In this document: one piece after another, positions 54,761 to 64,000 of the stretch
How the letters are laid out: each line of letters begins with the position of its first letter
How positions within the stretch are numbered: the stretch's first letter is position 1
Assembly (NCBI RefSeq): GCF_001262605.1
Contig: NZ_LGTC01000001.1
Location: 2,927,001-2,991,000 of the forward strand
Origin: Pseudobacteroides cellulosolvens ATCC 35603 = DSM 2933
Lineage (GTDB): Bacteria; Bacillota; Clostridia; Acetivibrionales; DSM-2933
Direction: 5' to 3'
DNA length: 64,000 nt
The notes under the pieces: generated by a model
What the model was told of the DNA's origin: nothing
The model's database searches: none
The model's input: the letters and a program-made list of their open reading frames with translations, nothing else
Program-made: the position numbers and the translations under genes

Positions 54761-56679
54761 CTATCTCTCGTAATAGGTATATCCCCTTAGTCCATTGTCA
54801 TATGCCTTCATTATTTCTCTTCTGTCGCTTGCACTTATAAGTCCGTCTCTTATGGCTTCTTCGGCTTTTTCTCTAAAACTTACAAGCATGTCTTTCGGAT
54901 CAAACTCTACATAGGAAAGAACATCTGCTACGCTATCGCCATGAATTTCGTTTACAAAATCAAAATTGCCGTCAGGATATATTCGTACGCTTACAACATT
55001 TGTATCACCAAAAAGATTGTGTAAATCACCCAGGGTTTCCTGGTAAGCACCTACAAGAAATACTCCCAGATAATAATCATCTCCGTTTTTCATTTCGTGC
55101 AGCGGTAATGTGTTTCTTACATCATGTAAATCAATAAAGCGGTCAATCTTACCATCACAATCACAGGTTATGTCTGCAATAACTGCGTTTCTTTTGGGCA
55201 ATTCCAGCAAACGGTGTACAGGCATAATAGGAAACAACTGGTCAATAGCCCAACTATCCGGTATTGATTGAAAAACAGAAAAATTGCAGTAATATATATC
55301 TGCTATTGCACTTTCAATGTCTTCAAGATCCGGCGGCGGGTTCTTAAGCTTTAACTTCTCCTTTGCTATCTGGCTTATGGTATTCCAGAATATCTTTTCA
55401 GACAAGGAACGTTCACGAAGGCTTATCCTCCCATGCTTAAACATTTCACGAATCTCATCCCTGTAGTACAGCACGTCATTATAGCATTCCTGAATGTTTT
55501 TAAGATTAATGTTTTTCTTAGCATCGTAAAGGTTTTTAATCTGCTCTGAAGTATTATCATCAAGCTTGTCCGGTATATCATACTCCTGGAATTTTTCCAC
55601 ATCAAGCACATTAAAGAGCAATACCGAATAATAAGCAACCACAGCACGCCCTGACTCAGTTACTATAACCGGATGCTGAATTCCGCTAGGGTCTAATATT
55701 GACATAACCGCTTCTACTATATCGGTACAGTATTCCTCAACATTATAATTACGGCTATTGGTGTAATTGGTATTTGAACCATCATAATCAACCGCAAGCC
55801 CGCCTCCCAAATCAAGGTAACCCATTGGAGCCCCTTCATTTACCAATTCTGCATATACTCTTGTAGCCTCCAGCACAGCAGAACGTATATCCCTGATATT
55901 AGGTATCTGCGAACCCAAATGGTAGTGAAGAAGTTTTAATGAATCCAGCATCTTCTTTTCCTTTAATGTATCAACCATTGTTATGGCCTGTGAAACATTG
56001 AGTCCGAATATGCTTCTGTCTCCTCCAGATTCTGTCCAGTGGCCTCCTGCTTTTGCCGAAAGCTTTATTCTTATACCTATATTGGGCTGTATTCCTAATG
56101 CCTGGGATCGTTCCAATACTATATCAAGCTCACCTGGAATCTCAATTACAAAAAAACACTTGTACCCCATTTTTACTGCATACAGACCCAGATCAACAAA
56201 TTCTTCATCCTTATAACCATTACAAATAAGACATGCTTCCTTATCCTTCATAAGTGAAAGTGCTGCAACCAATTCAGCTTTGCTTCCCACTTCCAAACCG
56301 TGGTGATACCTCTGACCGAACTTTGTAACTTCCTCGATAACCTGCTGCTGCTGATTAACCTTTATAGGGTATACCCCTCTATATTCACCCTTATAATTCA
56401 ACTTCTTTATAGCCTCATTGAACGAGTTATTTAAAAAGGATATTTGAGAATCCAACAAATTCTCAAAACGCAATAAAACAGGCATATCAAGCCCACGTTC
56501 TTTGACACCTGAAATTATATCCATAAGGCTTATGGCAGAAGATTCACTATCCTTGTAAGGGTTAATAAGCACTTCCCCCTTATCCGATATTGAAAAGTAG
56601 CCGGCCCCCAATTTTTAATACCGTATAACTCTTCGGACTTTTCTTTTGTCCATCTTCCCAACAGTTCAGTTTTATTCAT
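54761..56679 (-). CDS. speA: biosynthetic arginine decarboxylase, with an apparent frameshift near the start
   Basis: This large PLP enzyme decarboxylates arginine to agmatine for polyamine synthesis. Landmarks are PIKVNQQQQVIEEV (PLP Lys), HYHLGSQIPN, YLDLGGGLAVDYDGS, VTESGRAVVAYYSVL and FLVGAYQETLGDLHNLFGDTN. The frame starting at 56611 opens mid-motif (GAGYFSIS) from a TTG with no ribosome-binding site. The missing N-terminus (NKTELLGRWTKEKSEELYGI, then KNWG) lies in another frame from an ATG at 56679 behind GGAAGGA. The two frames meet at a run of five C (56605-56609, plus strand); six would restore WGAGYF. This is either a one-base deletion, slippage, or a sequencing error. Confidence 0.88.
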
Positions 56680-56864
56680 GGTATCATTCCTTCCATACAG
56701 GCAACCAATAAATAACTAAAAATATTACATTTTAGTTATTTCTAATTGCTTTTACTTATATAGTACAAATTAAAAATTATATCAATTATTTTTAAGCCTA
56801 AAGCCAACAATAACATACAGTAAACTCACTGTCAACATGCTGAAAAAATTATATTATACCAATT

Positions 56865-57599
56865 TTAATAATATACTTCCACAAGGTACAACCCATGAGC
56901 CGGTGCTGTTCTTCCAGCTCTGGTCCTATCCATGCTTTCCAAAATTGAGCTCAATTCATCGGGAGCGATTCTTCCCATTCCTACATCAATAAGGGTACCT
57001 GCAATGATCCTGACCATGTTGTAAAGAAATCCGTCTCCCGATACTGTAAGTTCGATAATATTATCTTTCTTTTGAAGTTCAATCCCTGTCACTGTCCGCA
57101 CCGAATCTTTAACGCTGCTTCCACTGGCCTTAAAGGCAGAGAAATCCTTTTTACCAGGTATAAAACCGGCAGCCTTTTTCATGTCTTCCAGCTTTAATGG
57201 AACCGGAACATGAAAAGCCCTGCTCCGCAGTAATGCGGATGGGGCCCTGTCATTGTATATTAGATACTTGTATTTTTTACCCTTTGCACAAAATCTAGAG
57301 TGAAAATCCTCCTGGACTTCCTCAGAGTGCACTATGGATATATCAGGCGGAAGCAAAGAATTTACAGCAAGAAAAAACTTCTCTCCGGGTATTTTAGATT
57401 CTGTAAAAAAATTGGCTACCTGACCATAAGCATGGACTCCTGTATCGGTTCTGCTGGCACCAATTATTTTGATATTTTCTCCTGTCAGCTTTTTAAAAGC
57501 ATCCTCCACTACTCTTTGGACAGAAATAGCATTTTCCTGCGATTGCCAACCATGATAACCTGTTCCGTCATATTCTATAGTAACTTTAATATTTCTCAT
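56865..57599 (-). CDS. truA: tRNA pseudouridine(38-40) synthase
   Basis: This 244-residue enzyme converts uridines 38-40 of the tRNA anticodon stem to pseudouridine. It shows VTIEYDGTGYHGWQSQ, the catalytic Asp in GASRTDTGVHAYGQVANF, FHSRFCAKGKKYKYLIYN, and GDGFLYNMVRIIAGTLIDVG. It begins two bases after the stop of the ROK kinase gene, so the two are co-transcribed. In many Firmicutes truA directly follows ecfT and precedes rplM; here a ROK kinase lies on one side and speA on the other. Confidence 0.97.
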   Translation of the reverse strand: MRNIKVTIEYDGTGYHGWQSQENAISVQRVVEDAFKKLTGENIKIIGASRTDTGVHAYGQVANFFTESKIPGEKFFLAVNSLLPPDISIVHSEEVQEDFHSRFCAKGKKYKYLIYNDRAPSALLRSRAFHVPVPLKLEDMKKAAGFIPGKKDFSAFKASGSSVKDSVRTVTGIELQKKDNIIELTVSGDGFLYNMVRIIAGTLIDVGMGRIAPDELSSILESMDRTRAGRTAPAHGLYLVEVYY

Positions 57600-57601
57600 T
57601 T

Positions 57602-58549
57602 CTATTTTCCAAGCATTGCAGCTCCAACTATACCTGCATCATTTCCCATTTCTGCAACTCTTATCTGAGGCTTTGGAACCGAACCTCTGCAGTATATGTC
57701 TGCATAAACCCTTTCTCTAAGAGGCTTTAAGAGGTATTCTCCCTCTTTACATACGCCTCCGCCTATTACTACAGCTTCAGGCATGAATGAATTAATTGTA
57801 TTGGAAAGGCCTTCAGCTATGTACTTTATATATTGGTCAACAACCTTCTGTCCTATGACATCTCCCATTTTTGCCGCATCAAAAGCTGTTTTGGCATCTA
57901 TATTATCCAAATTGCCATCAATAATTTCATTAATTTTCGAATCAGGGTTAGCTACAGCAGCTTCCCTGGTCTGCCTTATGAGTGCTGTTGCTGAAGCATA
58001 TGCTTCCCAGCAGCCCTTTCTTCCGCATGTACATTGAACACCGTCAGAAACAATTACCATATGCCCTATTTCTGAACCTGCGTAATTAAATCCGCTGTAA
58101 ATCTTCTTACCGATTACTATACCCCCTCCTATTCCCGTACCGAGGGTTATAGCAATAGAATCATCCACATCCTTTGCCGCACCTGCGATGCTTTCTGCCA
58201 ATGCAGCACAGTTTGCATCATTTTCCAGGTATATAGGAAGATCTATATATTTTTGCATTTCATCTCTAATTGGTGCATTATCAAAATTCAAATTACAGCT
58301 GTAAACAAGTATGCCCTTTTTACTGTCCGGCGTTCCTGGTGACCCTATTCCGATGCTTTTAACATCTTTTAGTTCCAGCCCTTTGTCCTTTATAACCTTT
58401 AATGCCAGTTGTGCCATATCTTTAATTATTTCCTGATAGTGTCTTTCCCTTTTTGTCGGCACGCTGTCTTTGTGAAGCAGTACACCATTCTCATCTACAA
58501 TACCGGCAGCAATTTTGGTGCCGCCTAAATCAATACCTACATAATACAT
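57602..58549 (-). CDS. ROK-family glucokinase
   Basis: This 315-residue sugar kinase has the phosphate loop YVGIDLGGTKIAAGIVD at its start and IGIGSPGTPD. The catalytic LENDANCAALAE and GTGIGGGIVIGKKIY are followed by the ROK zinc site (GHMVIVSDGVQCTCGRKGCWEAYAS). The zinc motif and EIGH point to a glucose or hexose kinase that feeds glycolysis, fitting a cellulose degrader. The start at 58549 follows GGGAGGATAAC; an upstream in-frame ATG lacks a ribosome-binding site. It is inserted between ecfT and truA. Confidence 0.93.
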   Translation of the reverse strand: MYYVGIDLGGTKIAAGIVDENGVLLHKDSVPTKRERHYQEIIKDMAQLALKVIKDKGLELKDVKSIGIGSPGTPDSKKGILVYSCNLNFDNAPIRDEMQKYIDLPIYLENDANCAALAESIAGAAKDVDDSIAITLGTGIGGGIVIGKKIYSGFNYAGSEIGHMVIVSDGVQCTCGRKGCWEAYASATALIRQTREAAVANPDSKINEIIDGNLDNIDAKTAFDAAKMGDVIGQKVVDQYIKYIAEGLSNTINSFMPEAVVIGGGVCKEGEYLLKPLRERVYADIYCRGSVPKPQIRVAEMGNDAGIVGAAMLGK

Positions 58550-58667
58550 GTTATCCTCCCTGTATATCATAAACCTTTATTTATTAACTTTATATTCGCT
58601 TCTAGAATAAAGAATACTATAACTTTGACAACGAATCAATATTTATATTCATCATTTTTTATTAGAC

Positions 58668-59471
58668 CTACTTTGTTACCAAGTAAACAGCAATTGCACA
58701 AATAATAAATACAAGAAATAATACAGATACTTTTATATCATCTTTACTATACTTCAATTGCTTTAATCTTGTCCTACCTTCTCCGCCTCTGTAACATCTG
58801 GCTTCCATAGCCATTGCCAGTTCCTCCGCTCTCCTGAAGGCTCCTGCCAAAAGCGGAATCATTAAAGGTATGTAGCCTTTTGCCCTTTTAATGATTCCCC
58901 CTTGGTCGAATTCTGCTCCCCTCGAAGCCTGTGCCTTCATCAGCTTATCCGTTTCTTCAACTAAAATCGGTATAAACCTTATAGATAGTGACACCATCAT
59001 TGCAACCTCATGAACCGGAACCCTGAATCTTTTAAGTCCTGCTAAAAGGCTTTCAAGTGCATCTGTGACAGTGATAGGTGTTGTGGTATATGTAATCATT
59101 GACGAGTTTATAATAATAAGTGAGAGCCTTAAAATCATTTTCACGGTAATGCCTATTCCTTCGTACGTTATCCTTACAAAGCCAATCTCCAATGCAGTAG
59201 TGCCTTTTGTAGCAATCAGATTAATTATACCTGTTATCATCATAATAAGAAAAATGGGTTTTATACTTTTTATGACATAGCTGATATGTACTTTGGTTCC
59301 TGCTAATACTATTACAGTAAAGAATACAGCTAATCCAAACTGAATATATGAGTTGATGATAACAAAATAAATCATTAAAACAAATGTCAATATTATTTTT
59401 GTTCTGGGATCAGCTCTGTGCAACAGTGTATTTCCTTGAACATATTGACCTAATGTTATGTTTTTTATCAT
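58668..59471 (-). CDS. ecfT: energy-coupling factor transporter transmembrane protein EcfT
   Basis: This 267-residue membrane component couples the two ATPases to exchangeable vitamin- or metal-binding S proteins. It has about five or six hydrophobic segments, the opening LGQYVQGNTLLHRADPRTKII and the coupling-helix motifs ASRGAEF and MAMEARCYRGG that dock into the ATPases. The start overlaps the ecfA2 stop by one base (TAATG). It is last of the three-gene ECF set. Confidence 0.96.
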   Translation of the reverse strand: MIKNITLGQYVQGNTLLHRADPRTKIILTFVLMIYFVIINSYIQFGLAVFFTVIVLAGTKVHISYVIKSIKPIFLIMMITGIINLIATKGTTALEIGFVRITYEGIGITVKMILRLSLIIINSSMITYTTTPITVTDALESLLAGLKRFRVPVHEVAMMVSLSIRFIPILVEETDKLMKAQASRGAEFDQGGIIKRAKGYIPLMIPLLAGAFRRAEELAMAMEARCYRGGEGRTRLKQLKYSKDDIKVSVLFLVFIICAIAVYLVTK

Positions 59472-60322
59472 TATATTTCCCTCTTGTTCAAATAACCTAA
59501 AATTGCTTCTTTTGCTTCTTTAACAGTAAATACATCAGAATTTAATTCAGGAAGCTTTTTCTTTAAAAGTCTCATAAAGCATGTTATCTGCGGCACAGAT
59601 AGCCCTATATTCTTAAGCAACTCGTCATTTTTAAATACCTCTGCTACCGTGCCATCCATCTCTATCCTTCCTCTATTTAAAACAATAATCCTATCTACAT
59701 ACCTGGCTAAATCTTCCATGCTATGTGAGACAAGTATTATTGTTGCGTTATTTTCTTTTTTAAATTTTACAACTGCATCATATATTTCATCTCTGCCCTT
59801 TGGATCAAGTCCTGCTCCTGGTTCATCAAGAATCAGCACCTTAGGTTTCATGGCAAGAACCCCTGCTATTGCAACCTTCCTTTTCTCCCCTCCAGAAAGA
59901 CGAAATGGTGATTTCTCCAATAAGTTTTTATCAAGCCCAATTATATTTATAGTTTGCAGAATTTTTTCTTCAACTGTTTTACCTTCATAGCCCTGTTTTG
60001 AAAGGCCATATCCTATATCCTTGAAAACAGTTTCCTCAAAAAGCTGGTGCTCCGGATATTGAAACACCAATCCTACCTGCTTTCTTATTTCCTTCATATT
60101 TTTTTTATTTACATCAATTCCATTGATATTAATGCTTCCACTAACAGGCATGAGTATGCCGTTTAAGTGCTGGACGAGTGTAGACTTGCCTGAGCCTGTA
60201 TGCCCGATTATGCCTACCGATTCACCGTCATTTATATTTATGTTAATGTCTATCAATGCATTTTTTTCATATGGGCTTCCAACCATATAGGTATGCCTAA
60301 GATTGTTAATTACTATAGCCAT
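59471..60322 (-). CDS. ecfA2: energy-coupling factor ATPase EcfA2
   Basis: This ~283-residue ABC ATPase of the vitamin/metal ECF transporter shows Walker A GHTGSGKSTLVQHL, the Q-loop VFQYPEHQLFEETVF, the signature RLSGGEKRKVAIAGVLA and Walker B VLILDEPGAGLDPKG, with switch His in VSHSMED. The chosen start (MAIVINNLRH) matches the family; another ATG lies five codons upstream. It overlaps the end of ecfA1, so the pair is translationally coupled. Confidence 0.96.
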   Translation of the reverse strand: MAIVINNLRHTYMVGSPYEKNALIDINININDGESVGIIGHTGSGKSTLVQHLNGILMPVSGSININGIDVNKKNMKEIRKQVGLVFQYPEHQLFEETVFKDIGYGLSKQGYEGKTVEEKILQTINIIGLDKNLLEKSPFRLSGGEKRKVAIAGVLAMKPKVLILDEPGAGLDPKGRDEIYDAVVKFKKENNATIILVSHSMEDLARYVDRIIVLNRGRIEMDGTVAEVFKNDELLKNIGLSVPQITCFMRLLKKKLPELNSDVFTVKEAKEAILGYLNKREI

Positions 60323-61181
60323 CTCTACCACACTCATCCATTATAACTTTAATCAATTTACAAGCGGCCTCTTCAATATTGCCAATATCTAAAGGAAGTT
60401 TAATACCGTTTTTGTTCAATTCATATAAGAGCTCTGTTATTTGAGGTACATCAAGCCCCAATTCTTTTATAACATCAACTTTTGAAAATATTTCATTGGG
60501 CTTGCCATCCATTATTATAGAACCCTTTTCAATAACTATTACTCTGTCAAACAAACATGCTTCTTCCATATGGTGACTTATATGGATTATTGTTATACCA
60601 TGTTTTCTGTTAAGTTCCCTTACTGTTTCCATAACTTCCCTCCGCCCCTCAGGGTCAAGCATTGAGGTGGCTTCATCCATTACAATACATTTAGGCTTCA
60701 TGGCTAAAATTCCAGCTATTGCAACTCGCTGTTTCTGTCCTCCTGAAAGAAATGCGGTTTGATGAATCGCATATTCATACAGCCCAACAGCCTTCAAAGC
60801 ACCATCCACCCTCTCTCTCATCTCTGTCGGAGGTATGCCAAGATTCTCAGGACCAAATGCCACATCTTCTTCAACTGAAGTTGCAACTATTTGGTTTTCC
60901 GGGTTTTGAAATACCATGCCAATGCTGCTTCTTATCTCCCAGATAAAATTGTTATCTTTAGTGTCAATATTACCTATATATACAGTTCCTTCTCCCGGAA
61001 CTATTAAAGCATTCAATAATTTTGCAAGAGTTGACTTACCCGAACCGTTTCTTCCAATTATTGAAATAAACTCACCCTGTTCAATTTTTAAATCAATTTT
61101 TCTAAGTGTTTCCTCTTTATTGCTTTTGCCTTTATTGTATGTATAATGAACATTCCTTAACTCTATTCTCTTTTTATCCAT
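60306..61181 (-). CDS. ecfA1: energy-coupling factor ATPase EcfA1
   Basis: This 291-residue partner ATPase shows Walker A GRNGSGKSTLAKLL, the Q-loop VFQNPENQIVATSV, the signature FLSGGQKQRVAIAGILAMKP and Walker B CIVMDEATSMLDPEG, with ISHHMEEA. EcfA1, EcfA2 and EcfT form the shared energising module of group II ECF importers. Its place downstream of rplQ is conserved in Firmicutes, although here a 340-base gap with a palindromic repeat and hairpins intervenes. Confidence 0.96.
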   Translation of the reverse strand: MDKKRIELRNVHYTYNKGKSNKEETLRKIDLKIEQGEFISIIGRNGSGKSTLAKLLNALIVPGEGTVYIGNIDTKDNNFIWEIRSSIGMVFQNPENQIVATSVEEDVAFGPENLGIPPTEMRERVDGALKAVGLYEYAIHQTAFLSGGQKQRVAIAGILAMKPKCIVMDEATSMLDPEGRREVMETVRELNRKHGITIIHISHHMEEACLFDRVIVIEKGSIIMDGKPNEIFSKVDVIKELGLDVPQITELLYELNKNGIKLPLDIGNIEEAACKLIKVIMDECGRDGYSN

Positions 61182-61229
61182 TCTATCTCACTCAATCATA
61201 TTTAAAATTATTTAAGGAAGCGATTAAGG

Positions 61230-61326
61230 CATGAATGAAAAATTACTTCCGCTTTCTATGTGAGTGTTAACGAGCTAAGTCAACACATAATCGAAGCTTA
61301 TAACGGAAGTTATTTTTTGATCATGA
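61230..61326. repeat. dispersed palindromic repeat, copy 2
   Basis: CATGAATGAAAA at the left end, ACTTCCGC, then CGGAAGTTATTTTTTGATCATGA at the right end match the complement of the copy at 3614-3704. The arms are less perfect in the centre. It lies between rplQ and ecfA1, inside an otherwise gene-free 338-base gap. Confidence 0.65.
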
Positions 61327-61384
61327 CTAATAATGCATTAAAAATGTACTTGCATAATATATTTTTGGGAACGACCTAATACAA

Positions 61385-61420
61385 AGCACTTTAGACCTGT
61401 TTACCATGGTTTAAAGTGCT
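61385..61420. terminator. second hairpin in the rplQ-ecfA1 gap
   Basis: AGCACTTTA (61385-61393) pairs with TAAAGTGCT (61412-61420). It is followed by CTTTTAAAT on the plus strand and TTTGTATT on the minus strand. It may back up the rplQ terminator and uncouple ecfA1 from the ribosomal operon. Confidence 0.45.
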
Positions 61421-61468
61421 CTTTTAAATAGATATAACTTTTATATTGTCGGTTAGTTACAAAACAAA

Positions 61469-61500
61469 GGGATTAAGAAATTCTTTCATCACCTAATCCC
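61469..61500 (-). terminator. terminator after rplQ
   Basis: GGGATTA (61469-61475) pairs with TAATCCC (61494-61500), followed by TTTGTTTTG on the minus strand. It lies 20 bases past the rplQ stop and closes the ribosomal operon. Confidence 0.75.
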
Positions 61501-61519
61501 GTTACTGTTTCATATTTTA

Positions 61520-62044
61520 TTAAACCAATTCTAAAATAACAACTTCTGCAGCATCTCCGCGTCTTACGCCGAGTTTGTATATTCTTGTGTAACCACCCTT
61601 AATATCCTTATATTTAGGAGCAATTTCATCGAATATTTTGTTTGCAAGGTTTATGCTGTTTCCTTCTTTGTCCTTCACCTTGTAAACCCAGTTCATAATC
61701 ATCTTTCTTGCATGTAACCTTGAAGGATTATCAACTGCTTTTCTTTCGCTCTTTTCTTCTCTTTCAACTTTTCTGTATGTCTTATTGTTACGTGATGTAG
61801 CTGCATTTAAAATCTTCTTACCTGTAGAATCTAATTTTGCAGCAGTAACTTTAACATTCTTTGGTTCGAAGTTATCAGCCTCTTTTATAGCAATTGTTAT
61901 CATCTTTTCAGCAATATTTTTAACTTCCTTTGCCCTTGCCAGTGTGGTTTCAATTTTACCATACTCGAACAATGATGTTACGAGACCTTTTAAAACTGCT
62001 TTTCTTTGGTCCGTAGCGCGTCCGAGTTTCCTTTGTAATGGCAT
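61520..62044 (-). CDS. rplQ: 50S ribosomal protein L17, long form
   Basis: This large-subunit protein near the exit tunnel shows the start [20 protein letters not shown] and the end [25 protein letters not shown], both standard. At 174 residues it is about 50 longer than the usual bacterial L17. The extra length is a Lys-rich central insertion (~55-110). A GGGAGG ribosome-binding site supports the start. It is last in the rpsK-rpsD-rpoA-rplQ operon. Confidence 0.97.
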   Translation of the reverse strand: MPLQRKLGRATDQRKAVLKGLVTSLFEYGKIETTLARAKEVKNIAEKMITIAIKEADNFEPKNVKVTAAKLDSTGKKILNAATSRNNKTYRKVEREEKSERKAVDNPSRLHARKMIMNWVYKVKDKEGNSINLANKIFDEIAPKYKDIKGGYTRIYKLGVRRGDAAEVVILELV

Positions 62045-62120
62045 TTAATTTACCTCCCTTACCTTTAATCAACAGGTCTTGTATATAACTACAAGATGCT
62101 TCTTATATTTTATTTTCGAA

Positions 62121-63068
62121 TTATTCTTCGCTTGGTGCCAAGGCTAATCCTAGTGCACTCAATTTCTGCAGAACTTCTTCAAGAGACTTTCTTCCGAGGT
62201 TTCTGACCTTCATCATATCCTCTTCTGTCCTGTTTGTAAGATCTTCTACAGTGTTAATTCCTGCACGCTTCAAACAGTTATATGATCTAACTGAGAGATC
62301 CAGTTCCTCGATAGTCATCTCAAGAACTTTTTCCTTCTTAGTTTCTTCCTTTTCGACCATAATTTCTGTATGTTTAGCCTGATCGGACAAATCTATGAAC
62401 AGATTTAAATGCTCACTAAGTATCTTTGCTCCGAGGCTTATGGCCTCATCCGGCTTAATACTTCCGTTTGTCCATACTTCAAAGGTCAGCTTGTCATAAT
62501 CAGTAACCTGGCCAACACGCGTATTTTCTACTGTGTAATTTACTTTCCTGACAGGAGTGTAAATTGAATCAACAGTTATAATACCTATAGGCTGTCCAGG
62601 CTGCTTATTCTTCTCAGCTGGTACATATCCTCTGCCTTTGTTTAGGGTCAACTCAATGTAAAGCTTGTGGTCTCCATTGAGAGTAGCTATATGAAGATCA
62701 GGGTTTAATATTTCAACATCTGCATCTGCAGTTATATCACCTGCAGTAACAGGACCTTCCCCTTCAGCTTCTATATATACTATTTTTTGACCTTCGCTGT
62801 GCATTTTTAAAGATAATCCTTTTATGTTGAGGATAATCTCTGTAACATCTTCAACAACTCCAGGTACTGTGGAAAATTCGTGCAGTACACCATCTATCTT
62901 GATGGATGTAACAGCTACACCAGGCAATGAGGATAATAAAATCCTTCTTAAAGAATTACCCAGTGTTGTACCATACCCTCTTTCCAGTGGTTCTACTACA
63001 AACTTTCCATATGTGTTATCTTCACTAATTGTAATGCACTCAATCTTTGGCTTTTCTATTTCGATCAA
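62121..63068 (-). CDS. rpoA: RNA polymerase alpha subunit
   Basis: This 315-residue assembly and promoter-contact subunit has an N-terminal dimerisation domain (~1-230) containing [25 protein letters not shown] linker is followed by a C-terminal domain (~245-315) with [22 protein letters not shown] and [12 protein letters not shown], which bind UP elements and activators. Translation starts at a TTG (63068) seven bases after GGAGGG; no ATG fits the conserved N-terminus, so expression may be tuned by the weak start. Confidence 0.98.
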   Translation of the reverse strand: MIEIEKPKIECITISEDNTYGKFVVEPLERGYGTTLGNSLRRILLSSLPGVAVTSIKIDGVLHEFSTVPGVVEDVTEIILNIKGLSLKMHSEGQKIVYIEAEGEGPVTAGDITADADVEILNPDLHIATLNGDHKLYIELTLNKGRGYVPAEKNKQPGQPIGIITVDSIYTPVRKVNYTVENTRVGQVTDYDKLTFEVWTNGSIKPDEAISLGAKILSEHLNLFIDLSDQAKHTEIMVEKEETKKEKVLEMTIEELDLSVRSYNCLKRAGINTVEDLTNRTEEDMMKVRNLGRKSLEEVLQKLSALGLALAPSEE

Positions 63069-63209
63069 CCTAAAACCCTCCTTTTTGTCTTTAATTTGTT
63101 AATGAGGGCAACTGATTCTTTATCTCTTAATAGTCTAATTTAAAATCCATAGGTCCCCGACTTATCATTTCAGTTGCTATATCCAACGATTCTTTAAGTT
63201 TATAAACTA

Positions 63210-63836
63210 TTATTTAGAATACAACTCAACAATCAAGTGTTCTGCAATCGGTAAATCTATGTCTTCTCTCGCAGGAATTGCAGCTACTTTACCAACCATA
63301 TTTTCACGGTCAAACTCAAGCCACTTAGGTATTGTTGTTCTTCCTACAATTTCACTAATAGCTTTGAATTTTTCAGAGCTTCTGCTCTTTTCTTTTAAAG
63401 CTACAACATCTCCTACTTTGAGAAGATATGAAGGTATGTTCACTTTCTTTCCGTTAACAGTGAAATGACCATGATTAACAAGTTGTCTTGCTTCAGGTCT
63501 TGAAGTAGCCAATCCTAATCTGTAAACTGTGTTGTCAAGTCTGCTTTCTAATATTTGGAGAAGGTTTTCACCAGTAATACCTTTTTTCTTGGAAGCAAGT
63601 TCGAAATATTTTCTGAACTGTCCTTCAAGAATTCCATAATATCTTCTTGCTTTCTGCTTTTCACGGAGCTGTAATCCGTATTCGGAAAGCTTCTTTTTCT
63701 GCTGTCCATGCTGCCCAGGAGCATAAACCCTTCTCTTTATTGAACATTTGTCTGTATAGCATCTTTCACCCTTAAGTAAAAGTCTTTCACCTTCTCTTCG
63801 GCAAAGCCTACAAGATGCACCAGTGTATCTTGCCAT
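63210..63836 (-). CDS. rpsD: 30S ribosomal protein S4
   Basis: This 208-residue 16S rRNA-binding primary assembly protein has four Cys near the start ([18 protein letters not shown] plus CSIKRR) that form a zinc site, then YAPGQHGQ. The S4 RNA-binding fold contains [38 protein letters not shown]. The start has GGAGGTG. About 140 non-coding bases separate it from rpoA. Confidence 0.98.
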   Translation of the reverse strand: MARYTGASCRLCRREGERLLLKGERCYTDKCSIKRRVYAPGQHGQQKKKLSEYGLQLREKQKARRYYGILEGQFRKYFELASKKKGITGENLLQILESRLDNTVYRLGLATSRPEARQLVNHGHFTVNGKKVNIPSYLLKVGDVVALKEKSRSSEKFKAISEIVGRTTIPKWLEFDRENMVGKVAAIPAREDIDLPIAEHLIVELYSK

Positions 63837-63915
63837 TTAATTCTACACCTCCAGTATAATAATCGAGACAGGCAACATCTATTATCATTTTGACTATGCT
63901 GCCATATATTTTCTA

Positions 63916-64000
63916 TTAAACTCTTCTTCTTTTTGGTGGTCTGCAACCATTGTGAGGAATCGGAGTAACGTCCTTTATTAAACTAACTTCAAGGCCAGCA
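63916..64000 (-). CDS. rpsK: 30S ribosomal protein S11, C-terminal end only
   Basis: The last 28 codons are visible: they end DVTPIPHNGCRPPKRRRV and a TAA at 63916-63918. The GCRPPKRRRV tail is the invariant end of S11. The 5' part lies beyond the window. It is upstream of rpsD as in other Firmicutes. Confidence 0.95.
   Translation of the reverse strand, partial: AGLEVSLIKDVTPIPHNGCRPPKRRRV

Noticed and set aside
1..64000. tRNA or rRNA genes
   Set aside because: No cloverleaf-like or rRNA-like stretch was recognised in the intergenic regions on reading; a tRNAscan run was not possible.

Overview
The window is low-GC DNA from a cellulosome-producing, spore-former-like member of the Clostridia. 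The evidence is an rpsK-rpsD-rpoA-rplQ-ecfA1-ecfA2-ecfT ribosomal/ECF block of Firmicutes type, AGGAGG ribosome-binding sites, B12-dependent ribonucleotide reductase, three-repeat SLH surface anchoring and four dockerin-bearing secreted proteins. The enzyme dockerins look type II-like and two proteins carry an X-module next to the dockerin. That resembles the Acetivibrio / Pseudobacteroides (Bacteroides) cellulosolvens group; this assignment is inference.

Layout. 1-1121: a truncated HAAS-type membrane protein with its PadR repressor. 1175-5275: adenosylhomocysteinase, a DUF2461 protein and an ArsB/NhaD-type transporter with a terminator-containing leader. 5361-26927: an accessory locus of secreted carbohydrate-binding proteins around a three-gene two-component system. 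It holds a 3531-residue protein packed with binding modules, translationally coupled to a secreted protein with a caspase-like His/Cys pair. It also holds an X-dockerin protein with a serpin-like body, a NarL-type response regulator, two 7TM sensor kinases (the second lacks the phospho-accepting His) and a discoidin-domain protein. Two promoters here share an identical box-box-TATAAT layout, and degenerate boxes precede the other two units, so the locus looks like one regulon.

26937-31228: an operon of two unreported small peptides, an R2K/DUF4343 ATP-grasp enzyme and an ADP-ribosylglycohydrolase. An intact IS1182-type element splits the ATP-grasp gene. 31229-33645: nrdJ. 33774-41450: two dockerin-bearing GH5 mannanases (one with two catalytic domains), then a CotH-kinase protein with an X-dockerin. 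41552-49708: a 2718-residue SLH-anchored protein with an N-terminal DUF4347 caspase-like domain and seven near-identical 606-bp repeats. 50041-53328: terminators, an unexplained structured stretch, an aldo/keto reductase with ferredoxin-type clusters, and a WG-repeat protein.

53454-64000: housekeeping genes in the order (3' to 5') rpsI-rplM, speA (with an apparent frameshift), truA, a ROK glucokinase, ecfT-ecfA2-ecfA1, rplQ-rpoA-rpsD-rpsK(partial). All are on the minus strand.

The genes suggest a cell that displays a plant-polysaccharide-degrading complex. The dockerin proteins would plug into scaffoldins encoded elsewhere, the SLH protein sits on the S-layer, and the kinase pair probably senses an external or envelope signal and switches on the adhesive/binding proteins next to it.
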